From positions 1-53,753 of the forward strand of contig JBDTAC010000013.1 of NCBI GenBank assembly GCA_039924845.1: DNA of 53,753 bases. Direction: 5' to 3'. Of this stretch, positions 8,800 through 16,004 are shown one piece after another; within the stretch, counting starts at the first letter, position 1; each line of letters starts with the position of its first letter. The notes beneath the pieces were generated by a model. That model was not told where the DNA came from, did no database searches, and saw only the letters and a program-made list of their open reading frames with translations. This DNA comes from Bacteroidia bacterium (GTDB lineage: Bacteria > Bacteroidota > Bacteroidia > DATLTG01). A program made the position numbers and the translations under genes.

Positions 8800-9335
8800 A
8801 CAAATGCGTTTAAATTTTTTTGTAAATAAAATTTTGCTTTCGATATATTCGCAATCGCTGTTTCTTCGCTCATATCCAAGTTTTCCATAATATTTTTCAA
8901 AGAAATATCATCAATCACCGCCAAATTGTACAACACCCTGTAAGCTGGTGGCAATTGCTGTAAAGCATGCAATATAGTTTCCGTATCCATTGTTTCCAAT
9001 TTCGCTTCGCTTAATACATCATTGTTTTTTTTAACATCTCCAGCATTTACAGTACTTGCAATCAAATATTCTTTTCGGTTGTTTCGTAAATTTTTGACGG
9101 CTGCCGAAATCATTATTTCTTTCAACCAATTTTCAAAACACATCTCCGAGTTGTACTTTTTCAAGGTTTGAAAAGCAGAAAAAAATCCATCGTTTAAAAT
9201 TTCTTGTGCTTGCGGAATGTCTTTGGAATAGCGCAAACACACGCCCATCATTTTACCAAAATAACGCTCAAATAAGATTTGTTGCGCTTCTTTTTTATGA
9301 TGAATACAATTTCGAATTAGTTCCACTTCATCCAT
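8796..9335 (-). CDS. ECF-type RNA polymerase sigma factor
   Basis: This 179-residue sigma-70-family protein has region 2 in the N-terminal half (FERYFGKMMGVCLRYSKD, then AQEILNDGFFSAFQTLKKY). Region 4 at the C-terminus includes LPPAYRVLYNLAVIDDISL followed by a helix-turn-helix near IMENLDMSEETAIANISKAK. It should direct RNA polymerase to a small regulon, probably envelope-linked. It starts 5 bases after a secreted lamin-tail protein and overlaps the downstream membrane protein by 4 bases. The order is therefore surface protein, sigma factor, membrane regulator in one operon. The inducing signal is unknown. Confidence 0.9.
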   Translation of the reverse strand: MDEVELIRNCIHHKKEAQQILFERYFGKMMGVCLRYSKDIPQAQEILNDGFFSAFQTLKKYNSEMCFENWLKEIMISAAVKNLRNNRKEYLIASTVNAGDVKKNNDVLSEAKLETMDTETILHALQQLPPAYRVLYNLAVIDDISLKNIMENLDMSEETAIANISKAKFYLQKNLNAFV

Positions 9336-9340
9336 TTGAA

Positions 9341-10882
9341 TTAGTTTAATTTTGTGGCCAAAACACAGGTTTTCTTAAATTGTTTAACATCTCCATTCGT
9401 ATTAAAAACACTTATATAAATTACGTAAATTCCAGTACGCGCTTTTTCTCGATTTTCATTCGTTCCATCCCAAGAAAAAACCCCTTCTGTAGCCAACAAT
9501 TGATTTCTTGCAAGGTATTTTATCGTTCTGCCTTGCGCATCGTAAACGATAAAGGTGCCAACATATCCGGACTTTTCAAACGCATAACGAATACTTAACA
9601 CATCGTTATTTCCATCATCATCTGGCGAAAAAATTGCCGGACTAATCTGAATCGCATCAGTGCCATTTTCAGTCTTGCGATATTGAGAATTTTGATATCC
9701 AGGAGTGGACAAAACGCTTTCTGCGGCTGAATGCCAATTATTCAAATCCTGCGTAGGCTGATTAAAATCAAGTCTTTCCAGAGATATACCTTTCGTGCTA
9801 TTTAATAAGGAAAATTGCATCGAAGACTTGTACGAAAACCGGTCTATAATTGTTCCGTTAGACGACGCCAAAACGATTGTTCCGGAAGAAATGTTCATCG
9901 TCGGCAAGGAAGCCATTTGGATCAAATTGTCCGGGAATAGGCAATTGTAGCGATTTTTTAATTTCTCCGTATTGATACTTAACGCAACGTATCTTTTAGG
10001 ATATAAAAGCTTAGAATCTGTCGTAATTGTTTTTGGCGATTTTAAGGTATTGTGAATGCTATCGAAAGAGCCTAAAAACAAGTCTTTTAAATCAATTATT
10101 TTTTGCGAACGATTATAAATCTCAACAAAATGAACATCTCCGGGAAAAGGATCGGATAAAATTTCATTAATTACCACATCGTTCGGATCAATCGAATTTG
10201 TCGGAATGGTTGAATTATCAATACTATCCGAGCGAATTGGACCTATATAAAAATCATCAAAATAAAATTTTGACGCGTTAGAACTCGTGTATTTGCAAGA
10301 AATTCCGAAAAAAGAAAAATTTTCCAAATTGAGCGAATTGTCCGAACCAAAACCTTCTGAAAAATAATTTTTTCCACCCAAGGTATCAGAATAAATAGCC
10401 CAATCGCCTTGTTCACTCTTCGTAATTTTAACACGAATGACATTCGAACTTTTCGCACAGTGACCAGGAACGCCGTTAATGATCTTCGTCGTACTTGTTC
10501 CGTTTTGTTTCCAAAGTCCGATATCGTCATTCGCGCCATTTTGTCCCATGCGAATAAAATATCCATTCAAAAAACCATTCAAATCCGCATTGTCAGAAGC
10601 CAAATAAATTTTCGCTAAATTATTATCCGAAGGCGCAAATGACATTTTTATCCAAAAACTCCATTCCAAATCACCAGAAAACTCGCAAGGAACAGAAAGA
10701 TACGAAGTTCCTGCGCCCGCTGCATTTAATTGCAATTGCTTGGAAGTATTGACAGTAAAATTTTGTGAATCGCCAGTCCAAGAAGGATTTTCGGTAAAAT
10801 TTCCATCTGAAAAATCATCTTCCACTTGCGAAACTGACATCAAGGGAAAAAGAAAGGCGCTTAGAAAAAATATTTTTCTCAT
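9341..10882 (-). CDS. Secreted lamin-tail domain protein with gliding/T9SS-type C-terminus
   Basis: This 513-residue protein begins with a signal peptide (MRKIFFLSAFLFPLMSVSQ). Residues 20-215 look like a lectin-like jelly-roll (DDFSDGNFTENPSWTG, later FYFDDFYIG). A lamin-tail domain follows at about 235-395 (DVVINEILSDPFPGDVHFVE). The C-terminal domain at about 415-513 (ISPAIFSPDDDGNNDVLSI, VYDAQGRTI, TGIYVIYI) resembles FlgD-like or gliding-motility C-terminal modules of type IX secretion cargo. It should be exported to the surface. It is the first gene of the apparent three-gene operon with the ECF sigma factor. Its molecular target is unknown. Confidence 0.88.
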   Translation of the reverse strand: MRKIFFLSAFLFPLMSVSQVEDDFSDGNFTENPSWTGDSQNFTVNTSKQLQLNAAGAGTSYLSVPCEFSGDLEWSFWIKMSFAPSDNNLAKIYLASDNADLNGFLNGYFIRMGQNGANDDIGLWKQNGTSTTKIINGVPGHCAKSSNVIRVKITKSEQGDWAIYSDTLGGKNYFSEGFGSDNSLNLENFSFFGISCKYTSSNASKFYFDDFYIGPIRSDSIDNSTIPTNSIDPNDVVINEILSDPFPGDVHFVEIYNRSQKIIDLKDLFLGSFDSIHNTLKSPKTITTDSKLLYPKRYVALSINTEKLKNRYNCLFPDNLIQMASLPTMNISSGTIVLASSNGTIIDRFSYKSSMQFSLLNSTKGISLERLDFNQPTQDLNNWHSAAESVLSTPGYQNSQYRKTENGTDAIQISPAIFSPDDDGNNDVLSIRYAFEKSGYVGTFIVYDAQGRTIKYLARNQLLATEGVFSWDGTNENREKARTGIYVIYISVFNTNGDVKQFKKTCVLATKLN

Positions 10883-10894
10883 AGGATTTAGATA

Positions 10895-10920
10895 TTGCTT
10901 TTATAAATAGATTATTTTCG
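10895..10920 (+). promoter_or_regulatory. Candidate promoter of asd
   Basis: A TTG at 10895-10897 and TATTTTCG at 10913-10920 resemble the TTG/TAnnTTTG pair, though the 15-base spacing is short. It lies in the 72-base divergent gap, 34 bases before the asd ATG. Confidence 0.3.
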
Positions 10921-10954
10921 CTCGACAATAAAACGCATAAATTCATTTTAAAGT

Positions 10955-11944
10955 ATGAAAACAGCAGTTGTAGGCGCCACAGGACTTGTAGGCGGTGTAA
11001 TGATGAAAATTCTCGAAGAAAGAAATTTTCCAGTAACGGAATTTATTCCAGTTGCCTCTGAAAAATCAATCGGAAAAAATATTTTTTTCAAGGGTAAATC
11101 ATACACGATTGTTGGAATGGAAGAAGCGGTTGCGATGCGTCCGGATGTGGCGCTATTCTCGGCAGGCGGAACAACTTCCTTGGAATGGGCGCCGAAATTT
11201 GCAGCCGTTGGAACAACTGTTATTGACAATTCTTCGGCTTGGAGAATGGATGTGACCAAAAAGCTAATTGTGCCTGAAATCAATGCTTCTGAACTGACTT
11301 TAACGGATAAAATAATTGCCAATCCAAATTGTTCGACGATACAAATGGTAATGGTTTTAAATCCATTGCATAAAAAATACAAAATAAAAAGAGTAGTTGT
11401 TTCCACGTATCAATCCGTTACCGGGACAGGAAAAAAAGCAGTAGATCAGATGATGAATGAGCGTAACGGCGTGAAAGGCGAAATGGCATATCCCTACACA
11501 ATTGATATGAATGTGTTGCCGCACATTGATGTTTTTTTGGAAAACGGATATACAAAAGAGGAAATGAAAATGGTGCACGAAACCAAAAAAATACTGGGCG
11601 ATAACAGCATTCAAGTTACAGCTACTGCTGTTCGGATTCCGGTTATTGGCGGACATTCCGAATCCGTTAACATCGAATTTGAAAATGATTTTGATGTGAA
11701 CGAAGTGAAAAAAATAATGAATGAAACACCCGGACTTATTTTGGCGGACGATTTAAGGAAACTTCATTATCCGATGCCAAAAGATGCCCACAATCGAGAC
11801 GAAGTTTTTGTGGGACGAATTCGCAGAGATGAATCTTGCGCGAAATCACTAAATTTATGGATTGTAGCCGATAATTTACGCAAAGGCGCAGCTACTAATG
11901 CAGTTCAAATTGCTGAATATTTATTACAGCATAAAATGCTGTAA
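10955..11944 (+). CDS. asd: Aspartate-semialdehyde dehydrogenase
   Basis: Asd reduces aspartyl phosphate to aspartate semialdehyde with NADPH, a branch point towards lysine/diaminopimelate, methionine and threonine. This 329-residue protein has the N-terminal nucleotide-binding motif VVGATGLVGG (residues 5-14) and SAGGTTS near 69-75. The catalytic cysteine is in NPNCSTIQ (Cys126), and the substrate-binding RIPVIGGHSES segment contains the conserved His near 233. Length fits the family. The gene is monocistronic as far as can be seen. A variant of the dispersed repeat (about 11071-11092) is in frame, reading GKNIFFKG. Confidence 0.96.
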   Translation: MKTAVVGATGLVGGVMMKILEERNFPVTEFIPVASEKSIGKNIFFKGKSYTIVGMEEAVAMRPDVALFSAGGTTSLEWAPKFAAVGTTVIDNSSAWRMDVTKKLIVPEINASELTLTDKIIANPNCSTIQMVMVLNPLHKKYKIKRVVVSTYQSVTGTGKKAVDQMMNERNGVKGEMAYPYTIDMNVLPHIDVFLENGYTKEEMKMVHETKKILGDNSIQVTATAVRIPVIGGHSESVNIEFENDFDVNEVKKIMNETPGLILADDLRKLHYPMPKDAHNRDEVFVGRIRRDESCAKSLNLWIVADNLRKGAATNAVQIAEYLLQHKML

Positions 11945-11958
11945 TAAACGGCGATTTC

Positions 11959-12096
11959 TTATCCCCAAATAAAAAGAGAGGCGATAAACGACATCGCTAA
12001 AATGGCATAAATAATTGCGAATACGCCCGCTCCATCAGATACGGTAAGGTTATCGATGCAATGTGTTTTTTCTTGAGAATGTGCGTGTTGTTCCAT
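11959..12096 (-). CDS. Small single-span membrane protein, 45 residues
   Basis: Reading from the ATG at 12094-12096 gives a 45-residue product. It has a His/Gln-rich polar N-terminus (MEQHAHSQEKTHCIDNL) and one strongly hydrophobic helix (GVFAIIYAILAMSFIASLFI). A longer frame extends upstream, but its extra part reads through AT-rich non-coding sequence containing the dispersed repeat, so the short version is preferred. The function is unknown. It is convergent with asd and divergent from the SDR gene. The compositional step between soluble and membrane halves supports a real peptide, but no homologue was recognised. Confidence 0.5.
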   Translation of the reverse strand: MEQHAHSQEKTHCIDNLTVSDGAGVFAIIYAILAMSFIASLFIWG

Positions 12097-12145
12097 GATT
12101 TCGAAATTTAATTTCAGCAAAAATAAATATTCTTTTTTACACTTC

Positions 12146-12164
12146 CGAAAAAATAATTTTTCAA
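12146..12164 (+). repeat. Dispersed AT palindrome in a divergent promoter region
   Basis: CGAAAAAATAATTTTTCAA lies just before the TACTTTCG box of the SDR gene and behind the start of the small membrane protein gene, where it would fill the promoter spacer. Confidence 0.75.
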
Positions 12165-12169
12165 ATGCG

Positions 12170-12177
12170 TACTTTCG
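12170..12177 (+). promoter_or_regulatory. Possible -7 box for the SDR gene
   Basis: TACTTTCG is one base from TAnnTTTG and lies 28 bases before the ATG at 12206. The same octamer precedes the pseudouridine synthase gene at 34969-34976. No clear TTG partner is present. Confidence 0.35.
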
Positions 12178-12205
12178 TGAAAAATAATTTAATCCGATTA
12201 TTGAG

Positions 12206-12907
12206 ATGAAAGCACTTATTACAGGCGCTACCAAAGGAATTGGCAGAGAAATTACTTTTGCTTTGGCTAAAAAAGGCTACGATTTGGTACTTATTGCGCG
12301 CAATGAAAACGATTTGGAAGAACTAAAATATGCGCTCAATTCGCAAGAGCCTACACGAAAAGTCATTATCGTTTCTTGCGATCTTTCCAAAAAAGAAGAA
12401 ATAAAAGCGATGGAAATACTCGTGAAAAAAGAGTGGAAAACCTTGGATGTATTGATTAATAACGCTGGCATTTACAAAACAGGAACCGCTACCGACGAGC
12501 CAGACGGAAATTTAGAATCGTGTATCGCTTCTAATTTATACAGCGCTTACCATGTTACGCGCGCTTTCGCAGATGAAATGAAAAAAGCAGGAAAGGGACA
12601 TATTTTCAATATGTGTTCGGTATTGAGCAAACATCCGCGCGTGGACGCATCGGCCTATACAATTTCTAAATTTGCTTTGCTTGGTTTTAATCGTGTATTG
12701 TGCGAAGATATGCGTTGTTTCGGCGTAAAAGTAACCGCCGTATTGCCGGGCTCTACCAACACTGCGTCGTGGGATGGATTTAACGCGCCGGCAGACGAAT
12801 TTGTGCAGCCGAAAGATGTGGCGAATGCGATTGTAAATGCACTGGAAATGTCGCCTTCTGCACTTGCGGAAGAAATAATAATCAAACCTTTGCATCCCGG
12901 AATCTAA
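12206..12907 (+). CDS. Short-chain dehydrogenase/reductase
   Basis: This 233-residue classical SDR has a cofactor-binding TGATKGIG (residues 6-13), NNAG (85-88), catalytic Ser138 (MCSVLS), Tyr151 and Lys155 (YTISK). An Arg following the first strand (IARNE) and Lys10 fit NADP(H) preference, which is an inference. The substrate cannot be told from sequence; it resembles 3-ketoacyl reductase-like oxidoreductases. It starts a tight plus-strand cluster, followed after 11 bases by trmB. Length is typical. Confidence 0.92.
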   Translation: MKALITGATKGIGREITFALAKKGYDLVLIARNENDLEELKYALNSQEPTRKVIIVSCDLSKKEEIKAMEILVKKEWKTLDVLINNAGIYKTGTATDEPDGNLESCIASNLYSAYHVTRAFADEMKKAGKGHIFNMCSVLSKHPRVDASAYTISKFALLGFNRVLCEDMRCFGVKVTAVLPGSTNTASWDGFNAPADEFVQPKDVANAIVNALEMSPSALAEEIIIKPLHPGI

Positions 12908-12918
12908 AATTAAGAAAC

Positions 12919-13605
12919 GTGACAAAAAGAAAATTGCAACGCTTCGCGGAAACAGAAACTTTCGGAAATGTTTTTCACATCGGATACGAAGATTCTCTGC
13001 AAAATTTTTCGTTGAAGGGAAAATGGAATTCGGATTATTTTAAAAACAACCATCCGATTGTTTTGGAGTTGGGCTGCGGAAGAGGGGAATATTCGGTGGG
13101 ATTGGCGGAACGTTTCCCAGAAAAAAATTTTATCGGTGTAGATATTAAAGGCGCTCGGATTTGGCGCGGCGCGAAAACAGCCGCCGAAAATAAAATGAAC
13201 AACGTGGCTTTTTTACGCACGCGAATTGATTTTATTGAATCGTGTTTTGAGGCACAAGAAATTTCTGAAATTTGGATTACCTTTCCAGATCCGCAGCCAC
13301 AGGAAAGTCGCGAGCGGAAAAGACTTACGTCGGATTTATTTTTAAATCGCTACCAAAAAATTTTAAAACCAAAAGGTATTATTCATCTCAAAACAGACAA
13401 TGCTCCGTTTTATGAATACACATTAGAGCAGGCTCAAAAAAATAATTTTTCGATTGTGAATTCTACGCATGATTTGTATGCTGAAAAAAATATTTTTTCA
13501 AAAGAGAAAAAAGAAACCGCTGCATTGACGGAAATTCAAACGTTTTACGAAAAAAAATTTTCAGAGTTAGGATTTAAAATTTGCTATTTAAATTTTCAAA
13601 TATGA
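12919..13605 (+). CDS. trmB: tRNA (guanine-N7)-methyltransferase
   Basis: TrmB methylates N7 of G46 in the variable loop of tRNAs using S-adenosylmethionine. The 228-residue product has motif I VLELGCGRGEYSVGLA (48-63), IGVDIKGARIWRGA (72-85) and ITFPDPQPQ (120-128), followed by RKRLT. This is the Bacteroidota version of the PDP motif. Translation starts at GTG, 11 bases after the SDR stop; no better ATG is present. Two repeat copies are in frame (13435-13452 reading KNNFS, 13482-13500 reading KNIFS) in the C-terminal third. The stop overlaps the next gene's ATG (ATGA). Confidence 0.95.
   Translation: MTKRKLQRFAETETFGNVFHIGYEDSLQNFSLKGKWNSDYFKNNHPIVLELGCGRGEYSVGLAERFPEKNFIGVDIKGARIWRGAKTAAENKMNNVAFLRTRIDFIESCFEAQEISEIWITFPDPQPQESRERKRLTSDLFLNRYQKILKPKGIIHLKTDNAPFYEYTLEQAQKNNFSIVNSTHDLYAEKNIFSKEKKETAALTEIQTFYEKKFSELGFKICYLNFQI
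13435..13500 (+). repeat. Two in-frame dispersed repeats in trmB
   Basis: The copy at 13435-13452 has the AATAATT centre and encodes KNNFS. The copy at 13482-13500 has the symmetric AATATT centre and encodes KNIFS. They lie only 29 bases apart, between otherwise conserved blocks. Confidence 0.75.
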
Positions 13606-13949
13606 ACGAAAAAAAACAGGAGCCCGATTTTTTTCAAATGGTGTATCAAGTGGCACGGCTCATCCCGAAAGGGCGCGTAACGAGTTATGGCGCCATTGCT
13701 AAATATCTCGGAACAGCACGTTCTGCGCGGATGGTAGGTTGGGCGATGAATGCAGCACATGCGCAAAATCCGAAAGCTCCTGCACATCGTGTGGTTAATA
13801 GAATAGGATTGTTGACTGGAAAAAATCATTTTGAAACGCCTTTTGCGATGCAAGAATTATTAGAAAAAGAAGGAATAAGAATTGCGAAAGACCAAATAAT
13901 AAATTTTCAAAAAGTTTTTTGGGATCCGACTATTGAATTGGCATTGTGA
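13602..13949 (+). CDS. Alkyltransferase-like (ATL) protein of the MGMT fold
   Basis: This 115-residue protein matches the DNA-binding domain of O6-alkylguanine-DNA alkyltransferase: QVARLIPKGRVTSYGAIAKY, then ARMVGWAMNAA. The active-site PCHR motif is PAHRVVNR here, so the acceptor Cys is Ala. That is the hallmark of ATL proteins, which bind O6-alkylguanine without repairing it and hand lesions to nucleotide excision repair. The helix-turn-helix and arginine finger region are retained. The start is the ATG overlapping the trmB stop (ATGA), so translation is coupled. A longer frame beginning 21 bases earlier is less likely. uvrC is encoded about 5.6 kb away, consistent with but not proof of a shared pathway. 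Confidence 0.9.
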   Translation: MNEKKQEPDFFQMVYQVARLIPKGRVTSYGAIAKYLGTARSARMVGWAMNAAHAQNPKAPAHRVVNRIGLLTGKNHFETPFAMQELLEKEGIRIAKDQIINFQKVFWDPTIELAL

Positions 13950-13974
13950 TTAAAATTCAAATTATCAAAAAATG

Positions 13975-13982
13975 TATCTTCG
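13975..13982 (+). promoter_or_regulatory. Possible -7 box for a lipoprotein gene
   Basis: TATCTTCG, one base from TAnnTTTG, lies 30 bases before the ATG at 14013. The nearest TTG (13944-13946) is 28 bases away, which is too far for a firm promoter call. Confidence 0.25.
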
Positions 13983-14012
13983 TAAAAATTAGTAAACAAA
14001 TTTTTTTTATCG

Positions 14013-14558
14013 ATGAAAAAATATTTTTTCGGAGCACTTTTTTTAACCTTTATTTTAGGATGTTCGCACCAAACGAATTTTAATACGGTATTTGTAAACA
14101 GTCGTTATTCTATAAAAATTCCGGAATATTTTTCGCCCGTTTCTGATTTGGTTCCACAAGCTTCTTTGCAATACGATAACACGGAAAAAGAAGTGTATTT
14201 AGTGGTGATTACGGAATCAAAAAAGGACATGCAAAAATATAATTTGGACTACGATTTGAAAACGTATTTTCAAAATATTATTCAGCAACCGTTTACGGAT
14301 AGCGTTCAGAAAGGAACAATTTCAACGCCGATTGTCAAACAATTAAACGGTGCGAAAATGATGGAAACATCCATCACCGGAAAAGTGCACGACGGAATGG
14401 TCTCCTACAAATTAGCAGTGATAGAAACCAATACTTCCTTTTACCAAATTTTGACGTGGACAACGGCAGATAAAATGCAAAAATATGGAGATGATTTGCA
14501 ACAAATTATCGACTCCTTTCAGGAAATGCCACAAAAACAGGAGCAAAAAAATCTTTAA
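14013..14558 (+). CDS. Lipoprotein, function unknown
   Basis: This 181-residue protein has a lipoprotein signal (MKKYFFGALFLTFILGCS, Cys17). The mature part is a mixed alpha/beta domain, starting SRYSIKIPEYFSPV and including LVVITESKKDMQKY and SFYQILTWTTADK. The pattern resembles small PsbP/Mog1-like periplasmic domains, but this is a shape-level impression and not a family assignment. It follows the ATL gene by 63 bases and is followed by a repeat hairpin at 14568-14590. Confidence 0.75.
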   Translation: MKKYFFGALFLTFILGCSHQTNFNTVFVNSRYSIKIPEYFSPVSDLVPQASLQYDNTEKEVYLVVITESKKDMQKYNLDYDLKTYFQNIIQQPFTDSVQKGTISTPIVKQLNGAKMMETSITGKVHDGMVSYKLAVIETNTSFYQILTWTTADKMQKYGDDLQQIIDSFQEMPQKQEQKNL

Positions 14559-14567
14559 TATTTAAGG

Positions 14568-14590
14568 CTTCAAAAAATTAATTTTTCAAA
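14568..14590. repeat. Dispersed AT palindrome between convergent genes
   Basis: A symmetric ATTAAT copy flanked by CTTC and CAAA lies between the lipoprotein gene (+) and the OmpA gene (-). It could act as a terminator for both. Confidence 0.7.
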
Positions 14591-14595
14591 CGCTT

Positions 14596-15849
14596 TTAAT
14601 AATAGGTAATCATAATTTCCACTCGGCGATTGGCTTCGCTTTGTTCGGTATTGATAGGATTTGGGTAAATCATATTTGTGTTCCCGTAGCCTTTTGAGTG
14701 CAACCTTTTTTTCGTTATTTTTTGTAAAATCAAATATTCTTTTACGGCTTTTGCGCGTTTTTTTGAAAGTCTTCTAGAACGAAAATTATTCCGTGTTCCC
14801 GGACTATTTACATAACCTTGAATCTCAATTTTTGCGGTAGGATTTGCATTCATAAATTCTACTAAATTGAGCAAAGACGGTTTCGAAGAAACTAAAAATT
14901 CTGCTTTTTCAGGTTCAAATTTTATATTTTTTAACGTTACGTGAGAGCCGACCTTTATTTTTTTCATTTTTATTTCAAGCGTTATAGGTCCTGATTCTTC
15001 AGGGCTTACAACACTTCCGCTGTAAAAGAAATAACCTTTCGAATTACAATTTATCGCAATACTTTGCGAAGCACCGAGCACTACTGAATAAGAGGAAGTG
15101 TCTTTAATCGTAACTGTTTTATCCCCTAAACCATCAATCGCTAAAATGCCTTTGATTGGTGTTCCGTTATCTTCGTCCACAACCGAGATGGTTAAAGGGC
15201 ATTGAACTTTAATCGAACCTACTTTTACTGGGGCGGCATCTATCGTTGATTTTGCCTGTGGAGCTGGATTTGAAGTCGCAGAAAGATTTTCAATCGAAAC
15301 ATCTTGTCCGCCTTCTGTAAAATTATCAAGTACCAAATAATAAATTTCCCCCTTTTTTACAGACAATGCTTTGCTGTATGCAGGTCCTTTTCCCCAAGGC
15401 ACAAAATCTTGCGTAGCGCTTGTAGATAAACCTGTTTGACCATTGGAGCCACTATCTGGTTTAGAAATATTTGTACGTATCGGCTTTATTTTTTTTGTCC
15501 GCAAACTGTCGCAAAAACCATCTCCACCTGTGTAACGAAAAAGTAAGAAATCAACGTCGTCCGTTTTTTTGTGAGGAATAATATCAAACGTTAGCAGTGT
15601 ATCTTTTTGTACACGAAATTTCAACCATGCAATGTTGTGTTCTTTATAGAAAAAAAATAAACTCCTTTTTTTATGATCGGAAACCGTATTATTTCCACTG
15701 GTTCCATCCAATGTAATTGGACCTAAATTAGATTCTGTTACTTCTTCCATTGAATTTCCGCAATCGGAATGATCTTTGGCAAATTGCTGTGCAGAAAGAA
15801 AATTCGCACTAAAGAGGAAAAATAATAAACCGAGTAAAAAGTGTTTCAT
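14596..15849 (-). CDS. OmpA-family outer membrane/peptidoglycan-linking protein
   Basis: This 417-residue protein has a signal peptide (MKHFLLGLLFFLFSANFLSAQQ) and an N-terminal beta-rich domain of roughly 170 residues (SLFFFYKEHNIAWLKF, YLVLDNFTEGGQDVS), similar to pre-peptidase C-terminal-like modules. A beta-sandwich linker follows (CPLTISVVDEDNGTPIKG), then a C-terminal OmpA domain at about 295-417 (LKNIKFEPEKAEFL, IEIQGYVNSPG, RRLSKKRAKAVKEYL, EANRRVEIMI). The OmpA part should bind peptidoglycan. The gene has a good upstream promoter at 15869-15898. Confidence 0.9.
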   Translation of the reverse strand: MKHFLLGLLFFLFSANFLSAQQFAKDHSDCGNSMEEVTESNLGPITLDGTSGNNTVSDHKKRSLFFFYKEHNIAWLKFRVQKDTLLTFDIIPHKKTDDVDFLLFRYTGGDGFCDSLRTKKIKPIRTNISKPDSGSNGQTGLSTSATQDFVPWGKGPAYSKALSVKKGEIYYLVLDNFTEGGQDVSIENLSATSNPAPQAKSTIDAAPVKVGSIKVQCPLTISVVDEDNGTPIKGILAIDGLGDKTVTIKDTSSYSVVLGASQSIAINCNSKGYFFYSGSVVSPEESGPITLEIKMKKIKVGSHVTLKNIKFEPEKAEFLVSSKPSLLNLVEFMNANPTAKIEIQGYVNSPGTRNNFRSRRLSKKRAKAVKEYLILQKITKKRLHSKGYGNTNMIYPNPINTEQSEANRRVEIMITYY

Positions 15850-15868
15850 GTAATTTTTTTTGAAAGCA

Positions 15869-15898
15869 CAAAACTAAAATAAAAAAGCATAAAATCAA
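15869..15898 (-). promoter_or_regulatory. Bacteroidota-type promoter of the OmpA gene
   Basis: On the minus strand TTG (15896-15898) is followed after 19 bases by TAGTTTTG (15869-15876), an exact TAnnTTTG match at ideal spacing. It lies 19 bases before the ATG. Confidence 0.6.
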
Positions 15899-16004
15899 TA
15901 GCTGAAAATAGGAAGTTCTAAAATTGTTTTAACAAGGCTTCCTGAATTTTTTTTCGTTCATTTGTGGTAGTAAATTGTCATTTTTTAGAATTATTTTTCT
16001 GGAT

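Noticed and set aside
12097-12234. N-terminal extension of the 45-residue membrane protein to 91 residues
   Set aside because: The added part reads through AT-rich non-coding sequence including the dispersed repeat and overlaps the SDR gene start.
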